A stretch of DNA of 64,000 nucleotides from AC-51 sp963749895 (GCA_963749895.1 CAVVOG010000003.1:806001-870000), one strand, 5' to 3'; numbered from the stretch's first letter, positions 24,877-34,177 are shown. Translations and numbers: made by a program. The notes: generated by a model from the sequence alone, not told the origin.

Positions 24877-25260
24877 ATGACCAGCGAAATCGACGATATC
24901 GATCAGCCTGTCGATGAGGACGAGGACGTCCTCGAGGACGAACCGCTCCAGGAACTCGAGCCGACGCCGGACGACCTCGCCGATACGAGCGCTCAGCCCG
25001 AGGCGGGGATCGGTGAGGTCGAATCGATCCAGGACCTCCTCGCGAAGCAGGAGAGCGCATCGGAGCAGGCCGAGGCGGAGACCGAGGACGACGAGGACAC
25101 CCCTGCCCCCAAGGGTCGCGACGAGCGCCTCGAACCGCTCGACAGCACGCGGATCGTCCCGATGCAGAGCTCCGAGTTCATGTGCAAGCGATGCTTCCTG
25201 GTGAAGCATCGCAGCCAGCTGGCGGACAAGAAGAAGATGCTCTGTCGCGACTGCGCATGA
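24877..25260 (+). CDS. DUF4193 family zinc-binding protein
   Basis: 127-aa actinobacterial protein. The N-terminal two thirds are very acidic and probably disordered (DEDEDVLEDEPLQELEP). The C-terminal domain carries FMCKRCFLVKHRSQLADKKKMLCRDCA, a four-cysteine zinc ribbon with the HRSQLA core that marks DUF4193. The function is unknown; acidic tail plus zinc ribbon suggests a partner of RNA polymerase or another basic surface, which is speculation. The start is set by GGAAGGAAA upstream of ATG 24877. It ends 4 nt before the lnt/ppm1 start. Confidence 0.88.
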   Translation: MTSEIDDIDQPVDEDEDVLEDEPLQELEPTPDDLADTSAQPEAGIGEVESIQDLLAKQESASEQAEAETEDDEDTPAPKGRDERLEPLDSTRIVPMQSSEFMCKRCFLVKHRSQLADKKKMLCRDCA

Positions 25261-25264
25261 GCCC

Positions 25265-27514
25265 GTGACGGAGCCTCGGCGACCGGCGCTCGCCCTGGCG
25301 CTCGTCGTCGCGCTGGCCTCCGGACTCGCCCTGTCGCTCGTGTTCCCGCCGGTGGGGGCGTGGCCGCTCGCGTTCGTCTCGATCGCACCGCTGTTCTGGG
25401 TCTGGCGGACGGCGGGGACGGGACGGGCGGTCCTCCTCGGCCTCGTCTTCGGCATCGGGTGCTTCGGTGCGACCCTCTACTGGATCCTGCGGTTCGGAGA
25501 GCTGGCGTGGGCCTCGCTCACCCTGCTCTCGGCGGCGTCGATCGCAGCGGTCGGCCTCGTTGCGCCGGCCGTGATCCGCCCGGGCCGGCCGCTGCGGACG
25601 GCCATCGGCGTGGCGGCGGCGTGGACCGTGGCGGACTGGATCCGTGGGATGTGGCCGCTGGGCGGGTTCACCTGGGGAAGCGTGGGCATCTCGCAGGTCG
25701 ACGATCCGGCGCTACTGCGGCTGGCCTCGATCACCGGGGTCTGGGGCGTGACGTTCGCCGTGGTGCTCGTCAACGCCCTGCTGCTCGAGGCGGCGGTCGG
25801 CGGGGGAGGGGGGTGGCGTCGACTTGGTCGCGCGTCCTCGTCCGTGGCTCTCGTGCTCGCACCGCTGGCGATCGCTTTCCCCGCGGCGAACGGGAGCCAG
25901 GTCGACGTCGCGGCGATCCAGGTCGACGTCCGCGTCCCGGATGGCACCTCGGGGAGCGAGGAGGACCTGATCGTGGCGGCACGACACGTCGATCTGCACC
26001 AAGATCTGGCCACTGACTCCCCGGACCTCGTGCTGTGGGGGGAGGGGGCGCTCGACCCCGCGGCAGCGGCCGATCCCGAGACGATGGCCGCGGTCACCGG
26101 CACGATCGCGACGGTGGGCGCCCCGACCGTCGTCGGAGCCGTCCTCAACGACGCCGACGGCTCCCAGCACACGAGCGTGCTGGGCTTCGACGGGGGCGGG
26201 ATCCAGGTCGATCGGTACGACAAGGTCCATCTGGTCCCGTTCGGTGAGTACGTTCCGTGGCGCGATCGACTCGACCGGATCGAGGCGATCGAGCAGATAC
26301 CGATCGACCGCGTGCCGGGTCCGGAGGTCAGGAACCTGGAGGTCGACGGTGTGCCGCCCTTCGGTACCCCGATCTGCTTCGAGAACGCCTTTCCCGCGCT
26401 CTTCGCCGACTTCGTCCATCAGGGGGCGACCTTCCTGGTGGTCCCGGTGAACAACGCCTCGTACGGCTTCACGGCTGCGTCGGACCAGCATCTGCAGATG
26501 AGCCGGATGCGCGCGGTCGAGACGGGCCGGTGGGTGGTCGACGCCGCGGTCTCCGGCGTGTCCGCGTTCGTTGACCCGTCCGGACGGGTCACCGCGCACA
26601 CGGAGCTGTTCGAGACGGCTATCCTGCGGAGCCGGATCTGGACCTCGACGGCGCAGACGTGGTACGTGCGCATGGGGGACTGGGTTCCGTGGCTCTGCGT
26701 GATCGTCGTCATGGGTCTGCTCCTCGCACCCCGCCGTCGCCCCGCCGCCCGGCCCGCGCCTGGGCCGATGCCGCTCGACCCCCGGGCTCTCGTGATCCTG
26801 CCGACGTTCGACGAGCGCGACACGATCGCGGAGGTGATCGCCGGGGTCCTGGCCACCGCCGGACGGGTCGAGGTGCTCGTCGTGGACGACTCCAGTCCCG
26901 ACGGGACCGCTGAGGTCGTCCAGGGGATCGCGGCAGGGGAGCCGCGCGTGCGCCTCAGGAGCCGGCCGACGAAGTCGGGACTCGCCTCCGCCTACCTGGA
27001 GGGGTTCGGGGTCGCCCTCGACGAGGGGTACGACCTGATCGTCGAGATGGACTCCGATCTGTCGCACGACCCGGATGAGCTCGGGTGGTTGCTCGCGGCA
27101 GCAACCGAGAACGATCTCACGGTCGGCAGCCGCTACGTACCCGGAGGCTCCGTCACCGACTGGAGCCGCTCCAGGGTCGCGCTGTCGCGCTTCGGGAACC
27201 TTTATGCCCGGTTCATGCTGGGTCTCCCGATCAACGACGCGACCAGTGGATACCGGGTCTACCGCGGTGAGCTCTTGCGCGCCCTCCTCGAGCGACCGAT
27301 CGCGAGCGACGGGTACGGCTTCCAGGTCGAGCTCGTGATGCGGGCCTACCGTCTCGGGTATCGGGTCGGCGAGGCGCCGATCACGTTCCGAGACCGCGCG
27401 CACGGACGGTCGAAGATCTCACGGCGGATCGTCTTCGAGGCGCTGTGGCTGGTGACGCGCTGGGGCGTCGCGCTCCGCCTCGGGCGCGAGCCGGTGCCCA
27501 CGCCCGGTCGCTGA
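25265..27514 (+). CDS. lnt-ppm1: Fused apolipoprotein N-acyltransferase / polyprenol-phosphate mannosyltransferase
   Basis: 749-aa fusion like mycobacterial Ppm1. Residues 1-~200 contain the membrane helices of Lnt. The nitrilase-fold domain (about 200-470) has the triad Glu260 (LWGEGAL), Lys320 (YDKVHLVPFGEY) and Cys371 (TPICFENAF). It would N-acylate the lipid-modified Cys of lipoproteins. A linking membrane helix near 480 precedes the GT2 domain from residue 502 (LVILPTFDERDTI, VVDDSSPDGTA, EMDSDLSHDP with DxD, and DRAHGRSKIS). This domain makes polyprenyl-phosphate-mannose for lipoglycans and protein mannosylation. Both halves look complete. The GTG start is 4 nt after the DUF4193 stop. 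Confidence 0.93.
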   Translation: MTEPRRPALALALVVALASGLALSLVFPPVGAWPLAFVSIAPLFWVWRTAGTGRAVLLGLVFGIGCFGATLYWILRFGELAWASLTLLSAASIAAVGLVAPAVIRPGRPLRTAIGVAAAWTVADWIRGMWPLGGFTWGSVGISQVDDPALLRLASITGVWGVTFAVVLVNALLLEAAVGGGGGWRRLGRASSSVALVLAPLAIAFPAANGSQVDVAAIQVDVRVPDGTSGSEEDLIVAARHVDLHQDLATDSPDLVLWGEGALDPAAAADPETMAAVTGTIATVGAPTVVGAVLNDADGSQHTSVLGFDGGGIQVDRYDKVHLVPFGEYVPWRDRLDRIEAIEQIPIDRVPGPEVRNLEVDGVPPFGTPICFENAFPALFADFVHQGATFLVVPVNNASYGFTAASDQHLQMSRMRAVETGRWVVDAAVSGVSAFVDPSGRVTAHTELFETAILRSRIWTSTAQTWYVRMGDWVPWLCVIVVMGLLLAPRRRPAARPAPGPMPLDPRALVILPTFDERDTIAEVIAGVLATAGRVEVLVVDDSSPDGTAEVVQGIAAGEPRVRLRSRPTKSGLASAYLEGFGVALDEGYDLIVEMDSDLSHDPDELGWLLAAATENDLTVGSRYVPGGSVTDWSRSRVALSRFGNLYARFMLGLPINDATSGYRVYRGELLRALLERPIASDGYGFQVELVMRAYRLGYRVGEAPITFRDRAHGRSKISRRIVFEALWLVTRWGVALRLGREPVPTPGR

Positions 27515-27878
27515 GGCTCGCCGTATCGCACGCCAACCGGTCCCCTCGTGCGACGGTAGACGCCCATAACGCACATTATGGAACGTTCATGGAACACGAC
27601 CCACCTCCCCTCCAGGATCCCCCTCGAACGAGGGCGGGACACGATCCGACGAGTCGTCGAGAACCGGATCGACCGATGCTCGATCCCGGTCGCTCAGGCC
27701 ACGCCGGAAGGCTCATCCGCCTGCGTTCGCACTACGTCCGTGGTGGGTGTCGGCGTCGCGGCCTTCGCCCGATGGCCTCCCCTCCCCCGGGGTCTACCGT
27801 GGGCCACAGGGAGACGTGGATGGGTCGGAAGGAGGCCCCCATCGCGCGTCCGGAGCATCGGCCACGACCTCGGGGGTC
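27515..27878 (+). promoter_or_regulatory. Long leader of the DUF11 surface protein with alternative hairpins
   Basis: The 364-bp gap contains no supported gene. Near its left side is an AT-richer patch with CATAA/TTATG arms (27565-27580), the palindrome GAACGTTC (27581-27588) and a direct repeat ATGGAAC (27578-27584, 27589-27595), a plausible operator. Farther on, CGATCCG (27642-27648) can pair with CGGATCG (27665-27671), while the overlapping GGATCGA (27666-27672) can pair instead with TCGATCC (27680-27686). The two folds exclude each other, as in attenuators or riboswitches. No known riboswitch consensus is recognised. Confidence 0.4.
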
Positions 27879-30311
27879 ATGATGGGAAGCGGTTCAGGGC
27901 TCGGAGCGGTGACGCGGCGACGTCGCGCCACCGTCACCTTCGTCGGTCTGCTCGTCACCTTCTCGTTCGTCTTGGGCCAGGTCGCGTATGCGTCGGGGCC
28001 TGAGCTGACGACGGGTCCGGCGGCGAAGCAGGTCGCGCCGGCCGCGGCGCCCGCGGCCGCGACGTCGCTCGATGGAGGCGGCGTCATGCTCGACTTCATC
28101 GCGGCGGGCCCGTACACGTACGACCACGCCACCGGCGTGGGAGGTGCGTTCGACGACCGCACGATCAGCAAGAGCAACGGCGTCGTCGAGTCGCTCGAGG
28201 GCGGCGACTTCGCATGCGGTGACCTCGTCGTGTTCTTCACCGCGATCACCGTCGAGCCGGACGCCGGCAGCGGTTCCGTCGAGCTCGACTTCACCTACGA
28301 CGGTCAGACGACCTCCGGAACACCGGTCGGGTTCGACGACCTGATCAGCGCCACGATCGACACGGGTGACTCGGGGAACGAGAACCTGAGCGGCAACGAG
28401 TCCGTGACGGTCAACGCCGAGCGGTTCGTGACGACCGGCAAGGACCGACTCGAAACCTCGATCCAGGTGGACGGGGTGGACGCGGGCGAGCAGATCATCC
28501 TGCGGATGGTCGTCGAGCTCGCCTGCGACCCGAGCCCGGGCAACGTGACCGGCAACATCCAGTCCACGCTCGACGCGGCGCGCGTCGTCGGTGGCGCGAC
28601 GATCAACTCGGGTGAGCAGACGATCCCGCTGAAGCAAGCTGGCGACATCCTGCTTCCGGGACTGAACGTGCAGAAGTCCTGTCCCTCGGCCACGACCATC
28701 GGTGACACGATCACCTACGACATCACGGTGTCGAACACGGAGCAGGACCGTCTGGAGAACCTGGTCGTGGACGACCCGCTGCTCGGCGGCACCCTGTCCG
28801 GCTTCGGGTCGACGCTGGCCGCCGGGGACTCGGTGACGGGGAGCTTCCGGTACACGGTGGGTGCGAACCCCGACCCGGTCGTGAACACCGTCACCGCGAC
28901 CGCGACGGGTGCGTCGTCGAACGCACAGGTTTCGGACGTGGCGGACTGCACCACGGACGTGCTCTTCCCCGACCTGTCGATCGAGAAGACGGCCGATGCG
29001 AGTCCGGTGAGCGCCGGCGACGACATCGGCTTCACGATCACCGTGACGAACGGCGGCGAGGGGGTCGCGAAGGGCGTCGTGATGAGCGACACCCTGCCGA
29101 CGAACGCCGGCTCGAACTGGTCCTTCAACCAGGTGTCCGGCGGCTGGAGCTGTGACATCGCCGCGGGCGTCCTGACCTGTGGCGGTCCGGACTTCGACCT
29201 GGCACCCGGCGCCGGCGCGTCGGTGCACGTGAAGAGCCCGACCACGCAGGAGACCTGCGGCATCGTGGCCAACTCCGCGAGCGTCGATGCCACGAACGAC
29301 CTCGAGGTCGAGTCCGACCTCGTCGAGATCGTCGTCCAGTGCGCCGCCCTGAGCGTCGCCAAGGTCGCCGACGACGGCGAGGTGGACGCCGGCGATGACA
29401 TCGGGTTCACGATCACGGTGGTGAACGGCGGCGAGGGCACCGCGCGCGACGTCGAGCTCACCGACACCCTGCCGACGAGCGGTGGTCTGGATTGGGAGAT
29501 CGACGGCGGCACGGGTGCGGCCGACTGCGAGATCGCGAACGGCGTGCTGACCTGTGACTTCGGCGACCTGGCCCCCGGGGCGACCGTCACGGTGCACATC
29601 GGCTCGCCCACGACGGCCGAGACCTGCGGCGTGGTTCGCAACTCGGTGTCGGTGACCTCCTCGAACGACGGCAACCCCAGCGCGGGCCCCGTCGAGATCG
29701 TCGTGAACTGCCCGAACGTCACGGTCGACAAGACCGCCGACCAGGGCACGATCAGCGCCGGAGACACTGCCTCGTTCACGATCGAGGTCTCGAACGACGG
29801 CGAGGGCACGGCCGACGACGTGAAGCTCGAGGACGTCCTCCCTGGCGGAGTCGACTGGAGCGAGGACAGCGCCGACTGCGAGATCGCGAACGGCGTGCTG
29901 ACCTGTGACTTCGGCGACCTGGCACCGGACGCCACCCGCACCGTGATCGTGTCGGGCGAGACCGACGCGAGCGACTGCGGCGACCTCGTCAACGTGGCGA
30001 CCGTCAGCGCCTCGAACGAGGCCGACGACGACGCCACGGACGATGCATCGGAGGCCACGATCACGGTCGAGTGCCCGGGGATCGACGTCGAGAAGTCCGC
30101 CGACGTCGAGATCGTGGATGCGGCCGAGACCATCGGCTTCACGATCACCGTGACGAACGACGGGCCCGGCATCGCGAGGGACGTCGTGGTGAGCGACACC
30201 CTGCCGACGAGCGCCGGTCTCGATTGGACGATCGACGGAGGCACCGGAGCCGAGATGTGTCGAGATCGAACAGGGGATCCTCACCTGTGGGTTCGGCGAC
30301 ATGCCGGCTGA
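27879..30311 (+). CDS. DUF11-repeat surface protein, 5' part (frameshifted)
   Basis: First part (810 aa to a premature stop) of a large secreted protein. The signal peptide ends near VAYASG (about residue 37). A unique head domain (to about 260) is followed by five DUF11 (SdrD-like, beta-sandwich) repeats, each starting like LSIEKTADASPVSAGDDIGF and ending in a SDTLPTSAG-type strand. Near 30261 the fifth repeat loses frame: the text after GAEMC should read CEIEQGILTCGFGD but an extra base shifts it to RDRTGDPH before the stop. The rest continues in the +1 frame at 30262-31215. ATG 27882 is an equally good start. Such proteins often act in cell-surface adhesion; the role here is unknown. Confidence 0.8.
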   Translation: MMGSGSGLGAVTRRRRATVTFVGLLVTFSFVLGQVAYASGPELTTGPAAKQVAPAAAPAAATSLDGGGVMLDFIAAGPYTYDHATGVGGAFDDRTISKSNGVVESLEGGDFACGDLVVFFTAITVEPDAGSGSVELDFTYDGQTTSGTPVGFDDLISATIDTGDSGNENLSGNESVTVNAERFVTTGKDRLETSIQVDGVDAGEQIILRMVVELACDPSPGNVTGNIQSTLDAARVVGGATINSGEQTIPLKQAGDILLPGLNVQKSCPSATTIGDTITYDITVSNTEQDRLENLVVDDPLLGGTLSGFGSTLAAGDSVTGSFRYTVGANPDPVVNTVTATATGASSNAQVSDVADCTTDVLFPDLSIEKTADASPVSAGDDIGFTITVTNGGEGVAKGVVMSDTLPTNAGSNWSFNQVSGGWSCDIAAGVLTCGGPDFDLAPGAGASVHVKSPTTQETCGIVANSASVDATNDLEVESDLVEIVVQCAALSVAKVADDGEVDAGDDIGFTITVVNGGEGTARDVELTDTLPTSGGLDWEIDGGTGAADCEIANGVLTCDFGDLAPGATVTVHIGSPTTAETCGVVRNSVSVTSSNDGNPSAGPVEIVVNCPNVTVDKTADQGTISAGDTASFTIEVSNDGEGTADDVKLEDVLPGGVDWSEDSADCEIANGVLTCDFGDLAPDATRTVIVSGETDASDCGDLVNVATVSASNEADDDATDDASEATITVECPGIDVEKSADVEIVDAAETIGFTITVTNDGPGIARDVVVSDTLPTSAGLDWTIDGGTGAEMCRDRTGDPHLWVRRHAG
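29520..29572 (+). repeat. 53-bp identical direct repeat, copy 1
   Basis: The 53 bases are identical to 29871-29923, exactly 351 bp (117 codons, one DUF11 unit) downstream. They encode ADCEIANGVLTCDFGDL in both repeats. Identity at synonymous sites shows recent duplication or gene conversion between repeat units. Confidence 0.85.
29871..29923 (+). repeat. 53-bp identical direct repeat, copy 2
   Basis: Second copy of the 53-bp repeat at 29520-29572, in the next DUF11 unit and in the same reading frame. Confidence 0.85.
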
Positions 30312-31215
30312 GGCCATCTTCACGATCCACATCTCCTCGGACACCGATGCCACCACCTGCGGCCTGATCGACAACACGGCCGTGGTGACGATCGGCAACG
30401 GGGACGGCGATGAGGACGACGCGCAGATCTCCGTCGAGTGCCCGGAGCTCGGCATCGACATCGAGAAGGACGGGCCCGAGCTCGCCCACGTGGGTGACAC
30501 GATCACCTACACGTTCGACGTCGTTCTCACCACGGACGAGCCGCTCTTCGACGTGGTCGTGACCGACCCGAACTGTGACGCGGGCGCGCCCGCGTACGTC
30601 ACGGGAGACGACGACGACTTCGTCCTGGAGCCCGGTGAGGCGTGGAGCTACACGTGCGACCACCTCGTCACCGAGGAGGACGCCGACCCCCTGCCGAACA
30701 CGGCCACGGTGTCCGGGACCGCCGATGACGGCCGGACGGCGACCGACGATGACGACCACCTGGTCGACCTGATCCACCCCGCGATCCGCATCAGGAAGGC
30801 CGTCACCCCCGATGGCGGCGTGCCCGGGGACGTCGTCACGTACCGGTTCAAGGTCACGAACACCGGCGACACCACGCTGTACGACGTGAGCGTCGACGAC
30901 GACGTGATCGGACACATCGGCGACATCGAGGTGCTCGAACCCGGTCAGAGCGTGACCCTGACGAGGGACTGGGAACTCCCCTCGGAGGGGGCTGAGGTGG
31001 TCAACGTCGGGACCGCGACGGGGACCGACGTCCTCGGCGAGGAGGTGTCGGACGACGACGACGCGTTCGTGACGGTCGTCGAGGCCGCCGGCCCACCGCC
31101 CACCGCGTTCACCGGATCGGACACCTTCCGGATCGGCATCGTGGCCGGGCTGCTCCTGCTGCTCGGGCTCGCGGCGATAGGCGTGGGGAGGCGCCGTCGC
31201 TGGACGATGGCGTAA
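30301..31215 (+). CDS. DUF11-repeat surface protein, 3' part with sorting signal
   Basis: Continuation of the surface protein in the +1 frame; coding similarity begins at about 30262, and ATG 30301 is merely the first start codon in this frame. It holds the end of the fifth DUF11 repeat and two more (from LGIDIEKDGPELAHVGDTI and IRIRKAVTPDGGVPGD). It closes with PPTAFTGSDTF, a membrane helix (IGIVAGLLLLLGLAAIGV) and RRRRW. TAFTG plus helix plus Arg tail resembles the LAxTG-type sortase signal of actinobacteria, so the intact protein would be wall-anchored. As a separate ORF it lacks a signal peptide and would not be exported. Confidence 0.75.
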   Translation: MPAEAIFTIHISSDTDATTCGLIDNTAVVTIGNGDGDEDDAQISVECPELGIDIEKDGPELAHVGDTITYTFDVVLTTDEPLFDVVVTDPNCDAGAPAYVTGDDDDFVLEPGEAWSYTCDHLVTEEDADPLPNTATVSGTADDGRTATDDDDHLVDLIHPAIRIRKAVTPDGGVPGDVVTYRFKVTNTGDTTLYDVSVDDDVIGHIGDIEVLEPGQSVTLTRDWELPSEGAEVVNVGTATGTDVLGEEVSDDDDAFVTVVEAAGPPPTAFTGSDTFRIGIVAGLLLLLGLAAIGVGRRRRWTMA

Positions 31216-31232
31216 TCAGCGTTCGTACGAGC

Positions 31233-31270
31233 AAGGCCCCGGGCGCGGAGCGCCCGGGGCCTTCTCGTTT
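31233..31270 (+). terminator. Intrinsic terminator after the DUF11 gene
   Basis: AAGGCCCCGGGCG (31233-31245) pairs perfectly with CGCCCGGGGCCTT (31251-31263) around a 5-nt loop, followed by TCTCGTTT. It lies 18 bp past the stop codon and is the clearest terminator in the window. Confidence 0.85.
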
Positions 31271-31369
31271 CCCGCTCCCGCCTCGAGCGGAAAGGGCCAG
31301 ACGGTCTTCCCATCGGGCGACGGGGGCCACGGGTTGAGCGTGGATCGAGAGGTGACGCCGCGGAGGTGG

Positions 31370-32848
31370 CTACCAGCGCAGGACCAGCTGGCGTGCTGCG
31401 CGCGCCTCGTCGAGCCGGCCGACAGGCGTGGTCCGAGGCGCACCGCGGAGGAGATCGGGATCCTCGGCCGCCTCGCGAGCCGCCTGGTGGAGCGCCGCCG
31501 CGAAGGACTCGAGGGACTCCTTCGTCTCGGTCTCGGTCGGCTCGACCATCATCGCTTCGTCGACGACGAGGGGGAAGTAGACCGTGGAGGGGTGATACCC
31601 CAGGTCGATCAGCCGCTTCGCGACGTCCATCGCCCGGATCCCCGTGGCCTCCTTGAGCGGGCCGGCGGTCGAGACGAACTCGTGCATCGGCGTGCCTCCG
31701 GGGAACGCGAGGGGGAAGTCATCGCGCACGAGCGACGCGAGGTAGTTCGCGTTCAAGACGGCGCGCTCGCTGACCTCGGTGAGGCCGTCGGCGCCGTGGA
31801 GGGCCACGTACGCGTAGGCGCGGACCAAGATCGCGATGTTCCCGTGGAAGCCGTGCATCCGCCCGATCGACCGTGTCGCGTCGTACGAGAGCCGGAAGGT
31901 GCCGTCGGCGCCCCGTGCCACGCGGGGCACCGGCAGGAACGGCACCAGGCGTTCCACGACGCCGACCGGCCCGGCGCCCGGACCTCCTCCTCCGTGCGGC
32001 GTGGCGAAGGTCTTGTGCGTGTTGATGTGGACGATGTCGAAACCCATGTCACCAGGCCGCGCACGTCCCATGATCGCGTTCAGGTTCGCGCCGTCGTAGT
32101 AGACGAGCCCATCCACCCGATGGATCAGCTCGGTGATCCGCACGATGTCCTCTTCGAACAACCCAAGGGTGTTGGGGTTCGTGAGCATGAGCCCGGCGAC
32201 CTCGTCGTCCACCAGCGCCTCGAGGGCCGCGACGTCCACGAGACCCCGCGCGTCGGCGGGGACGTGGACCGCCTCGTACCCACCGAGCCGCACGCTCGCC
32301 GGGTTCGTGCCGTGTGCCGCGTCCGGGATCAGAACCTTGGTCCGAGCGCGCCCGTGCCCGCGGTGATATGCGCGCATGATCAGCAGTCCCGTCAGCTCTC
32401 CGCACGCGCCGGCCGGGGGCTGGAGCGTCGCGGCGGCCATCCCGGTGAGCTCGCACAGCGCCCGCTCGAGCCGCCACATCAGCTCGAGGACACCTTGGGT
32501 CGTCCCATCGGGTTGCAGAGGATGAAGGCGTTGGAACCCAGGGAGCGTCGCCGCGACGTCGGCGATCTTCGGGTTGTACTTCATCGAGCACGAACCCAGT
32601 GGGTAGATGCCGGTGTCCACGCCGTAGTTCAGCTGGGACAGGCGCGTGTAGTGACGAACGAGATCGCGCTCCGCGACCTCGGGCAGCTCGGGCGGGGTGC
32701 GGCGGCGGAACATATCGGGGATCTCCACGGGTTCGACGTCGAGGTCGGCGAAGCTCCAGGCCCTGCGTCCCGGCCGGGAGAGCTCGTTCAGGGTGCCCTC
32801 CCCCGCCGGTCCCTGCATGCGGACGGGTGCGCCGACGTGGTCGCTCAC
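31370..32848 (-). CDS. gcvPB: Glycine dehydrogenase (decarboxylating) subunit 2
   Basis: 492-aa PLP-binding half of the split glycine-cleavage P protein. With GcvPA it decarboxylates glycine and passes aminomethyl to lipoylated GcvH. Landmarks are YPLGSCSMKYNPKI (82-94), LQPPAGACGEL, DAAHGTNPASV and the PLP lysine K279 in HINTHKTFATPHGGGGPG. The GTG or ATG-proximal start overlaps the gcvPA stop by 4 nt, so the two subunits are made together. gcvH is at 39603; gcvT is not in the window. Confidence 0.96.
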   Translation of the reverse strand: MSDHVGAPVRMQGPAGEGTLNELSRPGRRAWSFADLDVEPVEIPDMFRRRTPPELPEVAERDLVRHYTRLSQLNYGVDTGIYPLGSCSMKYNPKIADVAATLPGFQRLHPLQPDGTTQGVLELMWRLERALCELTGMAAATLQPPAGACGELTGLLIMRAYHRGHGRARTKVLIPDAAHGTNPASVRLGGYEAVHVPADARGLVDVAALEALVDDEVAGLMLTNPNTLGLFEEDIVRITELIHRVDGLVYYDGANLNAIMGRARPGDMGFDIVHINTHKTFATPHGGGGPGAGPVGVVERLVPFLPVPRVARGADGTFRLSYDATRSIGRMHGFHGNIAILVRAYAYVALHGADGLTEVSERAVLNANYLASLVRDDFPLAFPGGTPMHEFVSTAGPLKEATGIRAMDVAKRLIDLGYHPSTVYFPLVVDEAMMVEPTETETKESLESFAAALHQAAREAAEDPDLLRGAPRTTPVGRLDEARAARQLVLRW

Positions 32849-34164
32849 GTGAGCACCCCCTCGAGGGCCGCGGCGAGCGCATCGATCTCCTCACGGCTCC
32901 TGCGCTCCGTGACAGCCACGAGCAGGAGGAGTGGGTCGTCAGGGGCGGGAACCCCTGCGAGGAACCCCTGCTCCAGGAGGGCGTCGCGGACCTCGGCCGC
33001 GGGTCGCGGCAGTCGCACGGCGAACTCCTTGAAGAACGGTCGTCCCGGGAACGCGGGCTCGACGCCGCGGATCGCAGTGAGACGCTCGAACGCGTACGAG
33101 GTCTTCGCGGCGCACCTGCGGCCCAGCTCGATGAGCCCCTCGGGACCGAGCCAGGCCAGATGGATCGCGGCGGCCAGCGCCATCAACGTCTGGTTCGTAC
33201 AGATGTTGGAGGTCGCCTTCTCGCGACGGATATGCTGCTCGCGCGCTTGGAGGGTCAGCACGTAGCCTCGGCGACCCTCGTCGTCGACCGTCTCTCCGAC
33301 GATCCGCCCGGGCATCCGACGGACGTCGGCCATCCGTGCCGCGAGTACGCCCAGGTAGGGCCCCCCGTACGCCAGATGGTTGCCGAGCGCCTGACCTTCC
33401 GCGACAGCGACGTCGGCCCCGAGATCACCGGGGGGTGCGAGGAGACCGAGCGACAGCGGGTCGAAGACCTGGATCAGCTTCGCTCCGGCGCCGTGGGCCG
33501 CCTCCGCGATCGGGGCGACGTCCTCGAGAAGGCCGAAACGGTTCGGGTGCTGGACCACGACGGCCGCGACGTCGTCCGACACGGCCGGGACGGGTGTCAG
33601 GCCGTCGTCGAGCGCGAGCACCTCCGGCTCGACCCCCGTGCCGCGGCCGTACGTCGCCAGGGTCTCGACGTGACGCGGATCCACCCCCGCGGAGACGAGG
33701 ACCCGCGTCCGTGTGCCGCCACGCGTCATGTTCACGGCCTCGACGAGGGCGGTGGAGCCGTCGTACAGGGACGCGTTGGAGACCTCCATCGCCGTGAGTT
33801 CGCAGATCATCGACTGGTACTCGAACAGGGCCTGCAGGACACCCTGCGACAGCTCCGGCTGGTACGGCGTGTACGAGGTCGCGAACTCCGACCGACCGGC
33901 CAGGGACCACACGACGCTCGGGACGTAGTGGTCGTAGGCCCCGGCTCCCGCGAAACACACGACGTCGTCGACCGTGCGGTTCCGGCGCGCGAGGGCCGAC
34001 ACGTCCGCGAGCAGCTCCTGTTCGGAGATCCCCGGCGGGAGACCGAGGGGCCGCTCGGGTCGGACCTCCGGGGGGATCTGCGCGAAGAGGTCGTCGACGG
34101 AGGCGAGGCCGAGCGCCTCGAGCATCGCCCTCACGTCGTCGTCGGTGTGCGGCGCGAACCTCAC
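32845..34164 (-). CDS. gcvPA: Glycine dehydrogenase (decarboxylating) subunit 1
   Basis: 439-aa partner of GcvPB. Signature regions are FAGAGAYDHYVPSVV, YTPYQPELSQGVLQALFEYQ and ELTAMEVSNASLYDGSTALVEA, which match the N-terminal half of single-chain GcvP. The order gcvPA-gcvPB with ATGA overlap is usual for split P proteins of deep-branching bacteria; mycobacteria carry one fused gene instead. GTG 34164 follows a TAGACT box by 7 nt, so the transcript is probably leaderless. Confidence 0.96.
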   Translation of the reverse strand: MRFAPHTDDDVRAMLEALGLASVDDLFAQIPPEVRPERPLGLPPGISEQELLADVSALARRNRTVDDVVCFAGAGAYDHYVPSVVWSLAGRSEFATSYTPYQPELSQGVLQALFEYQSMICELTAMEVSNASLYDGSTALVEAVNMTRGGTRTRVLVSAGVDPRHVETLATYGRGTGVEPEVLALDDGLTPVPAVSDDVAAVVVQHPNRFGLLEDVAPIAEAAHGAGAKLIQVFDPLSLGLLAPPGDLGADVAVAEGQALGNHLAYGGPYLGVLAARMADVRRMPGRIVGETVDDEGRRGYVLTLQAREQHIRREKATSNICTNQTLMALAAAIHLAWLGPEGLIELGRRCAAKTSYAFERLTAIRGVEPAFPGRPFFKEFAVRLPRPAAEVRDALLEQGFLAGVPAPDDPLLLLVAVTERRSREEIDALAAALEGVLT

Positions 34165-34171
34165 GGTGACG

Positions 34172-34177
34172 AGTCTA
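34172..34177 (-). promoter_or_regulatory. -10 box for leaderless gcvPA-gcvPB transcript
   Basis: Minus-strand TAGACT (TANNNT) ends 7 nt before GTG 34164. The upstream gene ends at 34189, so the glycine-cleavage genes can be transcribed separately from the MerR pair. Confidence 0.5.

Noticed and set aside
27894..30506. 870-codon minus-strand frame opposite the DUF11 gene
   Set aside because: It is an antisense shadow of the Asp/Val-rich repeats (Arg/His/Asp/Val composition) with no start signal or recognisable domain.
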